DNA of 7,269 bases from Acidobacteriota bacterium (GTDB taxonomy: Bacteria > Acidobacteriota > Terriglobia > UBA7540), in NCBI GenBank assembly GCA_021789565.1, contig JAJYJL010000389.1, positions 1-7,269 of the forward strand, given 5' to 3'. The notes beneath the pieces were generated by a model. It searched no databases and had not been told where the DNA came from. It worked only from the letters and a program-made list of their open reading frames with translations. Below are positions 5,220 to 7,269 of this stretch, in pieces. Positions within the stretch are counted from its first letter, which is position 1; each line of letters begins with the position of its first letter. Position numbers and translations under genes: made by a program.

Positions 5220-6968
5220 GTGGCGAGCAGGATCCGCTTCGACTGTTTCGAAGCCGACTTGGCGTCAGGCCAGCTCTATAGACGCGGGGCGAGGATCAAC
5301 CTTCGCGAAAAGTCCTTCCAGGTACTGGGCTTCTTGCTCGAACATCCAGGCGAGGTTGTTACACGGGATGAACTTTACCGGCGCTTGTGGCGGGAAGAGG
5401 TGTTCGTCGACTTCGAAAGCAACCTCAACGCTGCAATTGTGCGGCTGAGAAAGGCTTTGGGCGACTCAGCCGAGCATCCCCGTTTTATCGAAACCCTGCC
5501 CAAGCACGGTTACCGCTTCCTGGTAAGCACATCGGAAGAGCCTCCGTCCTCCGCGCGCACGCAGTCTCCCAGAGCCCGCCTTCTGGTGCTTCCCTTCGTT
5601 AACCTGAGCGGCGATCCGGAGCAAGAATACTTCAGCGATGCGATGATGGACGAAATCATCACGGCGCTGGCAAACCTGGCGCCTGAGTATCTGGCCGTAA
5701 TCGCACGCACCACGGGCATGCATTACAAGCACAGTCACAAGGATGTGGCGAGGATCGCACGCGAAGTAGGGGTTGATTATGTTGTGGAAGGCAGGGTACG
5801 CCGCACTGATGGCCGGGTCGGAATCAACGTGCAGCTTATCCAGGCCAAAGATCAGGCTCACTTATTTGCCCAGAGGTATGATGCCGAGTTGTGCGACGTC
5901 ATTGCCCTGGAAGGGTCCATTGCGCAGGCTATTGCCGCCCATATCCCGTCGGCTGCCGGCAAAATGCGCACCGGTGCGGCGGGCGGCCACGTTGCCAGAA
6001 GGCTGACTGAAGACCCCGCGGCTTATAATGCCTTTCTCCTGGGCCGCTTCCATCTCAATAAGTACACGCCGGAGGATATGGCCAAGGCCAGGCAGTATTT
6101 TGAAGAAGCCCTGGCGCGCGACCCCAACTTCGCGCTCCCGAACGATGGTCTCGCGGAACTTTACTGGTCTTTGGGTTTTTATGGGTTTGCGCCGCCAAAG
6201 GAAGCGTGCTCAGCGGGGTTGTTCTATGCCTTGCGGGCGGTGGAAATTGACAACACCCTGGCCGATACGCACGCCCTAATCGGCATGTATCGCAAGGAAC
6301 TCGACTACAACTGGCCGGAGGTCGAGCGCGAAATGCAACTGGCCTTACAACTCAGCCGTCTTTCGCCGGTGGTAAGATTTCGGTACGCGCTCAGCGGATT
6401 GATGCCGCAGGGCCGCCTTGAGGAAGCGATCAGAGAGCTGGAAGGTGCGCTCGAGTCGGATCCTCTCTCAGTGCCCATGCATGTTTGGCTATGCGTCATG
6501 CTCTGGTTCGCTCGCCAATTCGACCGCGCCGTGGAGCAAGCGCTCCGGGCGATCGAACTCGACCCGACCAACTTTATGGGTTACTGTGCGCTGGGGCAAG
6601 TCCGCACCATGCAGCGCGCATTTAAGGAAGCGATCCCCGCGCTCCAGAAGGCCGCGGAACTTTCCGGAAACTCTCCCACCGTGCTCGAATGGCTTGGACT
6701 GGCGCTGGCACAAGCCGGGCAAACGGCCGAAGCGCGAGCCTTGCTTCAGCGCTTCCACGAGATTGCCAAGCAAAGCTACCTTCCCCCCACCTGCATCGCC
6801 TGGATTCACCTCGGGCTGGGTGAAATAGACGACGCTTTCGCCTGGATGGATCGAGCCGTTGACACGCGCGATCCCATGATGGTTCCCATTAAGAGCTACT
6901 GCTTCCTGGACCCGCTCCGTGCCGACCCACGATTCACGGCCCTTCTGCGCAAGATGAACCTGGCATAA
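5220..6968 (+). CDS. Winged-helix transcriptional regulator with TolB-like and TPR domains
   Basis: 582 residues from GTG 5220, the start that gives the usual short lead (MASRIRFDCF) into the DNA-binding domain. Residues about 3-102 form an OmpR/CadC-type winged helix (Trans_reg_C): EHPGEVVTRDELYRRLW, the recognition helix around NLNAAIVRLRKALG (68-81), and the wing FIETLPKHGYRF (89-100). Residues about 120-240 match the TolB-like/FlgO-like sensor segment (LLVLPFVNLSGDPEQEYFSD ... VDYVVEGRVRR). From about 270 to 582 there are TPR helices (for example around 287-319, 398-415, 433-449, 467-481, 487-510), ending in the typical DPRFTALLRKMNL. There is no membrane helix between the domains, so unlike CadC it should act in the cytoplasm. 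No receiver domain: a one-component regulator. The ligand is unknown. It sits divergent to the secreted-protein gene across repeat copy 2, implying local control and autoregulation. Confidence 0.92.
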   Translation: MASRIRFDCFEADLASGQLYRRGARINLREKSFQVLGFLLEHPGEVVTRDELYRRLWREEVFVDFESNLNAAIVRLRKALGDSAEHPRFIETLPKHGYRFLVSTSEEPPSSARTQSPRARLLVLPFVNLSGDPEQEYFSDAMMDEIITALANLAPEYLAVIARTTGMHYKHSHKDVARIAREVGVDYVVEGRVRRTDGRVGINVQLIQAKDQAHLFAQRYDAELCDVIALEGSIAQAIAAHIPSAAGKMRTGAAGGHVARRLTEDPAAYNAFLLGRFHLNKYTPEDMAKARQYFEEALARDPNFALPNDGLAELYWSLGFYGFAPPKEACSAGLFYALRAVEIDNTLADTHALIGMYRKELDYNWPEVEREMQLALQLSRLSPVVRFRYALSGLMPQGRLEEAIRELEGALESDPLSVPMHVWLCVMLWFARQFDRAVEQALRAIELDPTNFMGYCALGQVRTMQRAFKEAIPALQKAAELSGNSPTVLEWLGLALAQAGQTAEARALLQRFHEIAKQSYLPPTCIAWIHLGLGEIDDAFAWMDRAVDTRDPMMVPIKSYCFLDPLRADPRFTALLRKMNLA

Positions 6969-7083
6969 CGCGCTGGCCTGTGCATAGCGCTCCAGTCGAG
7001 AAGACACTCCGCGGGATGCGGCCCTGTTTCGTCCGCCCAGCGTTGGGCAATTGTGCAAGCCTGGGTGGATAACCTTATTTCCG

Positions 7084-7096
7084 GAGTAGACTACTC
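7084..7096. promoter_or_regulatory. 13-base palindrome upstream of the last gene
   Basis: GAGTAG-A-CTACTC is a perfect dyad with a single central base, 17 bases upstream of ATG 7114. It could be an operator for a dimeric regulator. The rest of 6969-7113 shows only a weak stem GCGCT/AGCGC (6970-6974 with 6986-6990) just after the regulator stop, without a T-run. No convincing promoter was seen. Confidence 0.25.
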
Positions 7097-7113
7097 GATG
7101 TATGGGCGGGGGT

Positions 7114-7269
7114 ATGAACATCTCGATCATTCGCTTGCGGAAGCGAAGCCGCCTTCTGTGGCTGCTGGCTGCCATCCCGGTTGCTGCGGGAGTGTTGAAT
7201 CGGCCCGTGCGCCTGCGCGGACAGAAAACCTTCCAACTGCTCGATGTGGAAAAAGTTCGCGCAGACCGG
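7114..7269 (+). CDS. Start of an exported or membrane-anchored protein, 3' end cut off
   Basis: Open to the window edge with 52 residues from ATG 7114; an in-frame ATG at 7102 would add four (MGGG). The N-terminus has a strongly basic RLRKRSR segment at 7-13, then LLWLLAAIPVAAGVL at about 14-28, which is a signal peptide or signal anchor with the N-terminus in the cytoplasm. The visible mature part (RPVRLRGQKTFQLLDVEKVRADR) is too short to assign to a family. The SD is poor: only a G-rich run at 7104-7111. The gene follows the regulator on the same strand after 145 bases and may be separate. Whether it belongs with the repeat-linked genes cannot be told. Confidence 0.55.
   Translation, partial: MNISIIRLRKRSRLLWLLAAIPVAAGVLNRPVRLRGQKTFQLLDVEKVRADR

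Noticed and set aside
6970..6990. Terminator after the regulator gene
   Set aside because: Only a 5-base stem with an 11-base loop and no T-run; too weak to call.
6489..7175. 228-residue minus-strand reading frame overlapping the regulator 3' end
   Set aside because: Mostly antisense to the TPR region; translation is Arg/Gly/His-rich with no motif or RBS. Typical frame shadow in GC-rich DNA.

Overview
The window looks like a chromosomal stretch from a GC-rich soil-type bacterium, most probably an Acidobacteriota member. This is inferred from family resemblance, not from a search. The supporting features are a lipoprotein with three Ig-like repeats of the 'W-x-LSG-x-GC' type carrying C-x4-C pairs, a cytosolic winged-helix/TolB-like/TPR regulator of 582 residues, and a short secreted beta-rich protein. 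All three are frequent in that phylum.

Left part (1-1353): the 3' portion of a CYTH-domain phosphohydrolase/cyclase-type gene cut by the window edge; its own promoter and a tatA gene for the Tat translocase; about 270 bases without a gene that hold only weak, possibly RNA-structured motifs; then a tRNA-Asn(GTT) gene with a clear promoter and an encoded CCA. A hairpin just after the lipoprotein stop codon may terminate transcription arriving from the right.

Middle part (1354-5215): two minus-strand genes for exported proteins. One is an 800-residue lipoprotein. The other is a 164-residue protein with a Sec signal peptide whose single domain resembles units in the lipoprotein's C-terminal half. 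Each is preceded by a copy of the same ~136-base direct repeat (3843-3978 and 5081-5215, about 93% identical over the best 123 bases). Between the genes lie a tiny zinc-ribbon-like reading frame (possibly a remnant) and about 300 bases with nothing recognisable.

Right part (5162-7269): the second repeat copy carries the plus-strand promoter of the winged-helix/TPR regulator. Next to its other end is a minus-strand promoter with a perfect TTGACA box for the 164-residue protein gene. The regulator therefore sits divergently beside one exported-protein gene, and the other exported-protein gene has the same DNA element upstream. The simplest functional reading is a small regulon: an autoregulated one-component regulator with two surface/secreted targets sharing one operator region. 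This is inference. The window ends in the start of an unrecognised gene with a signal-anchor-like N-terminus.
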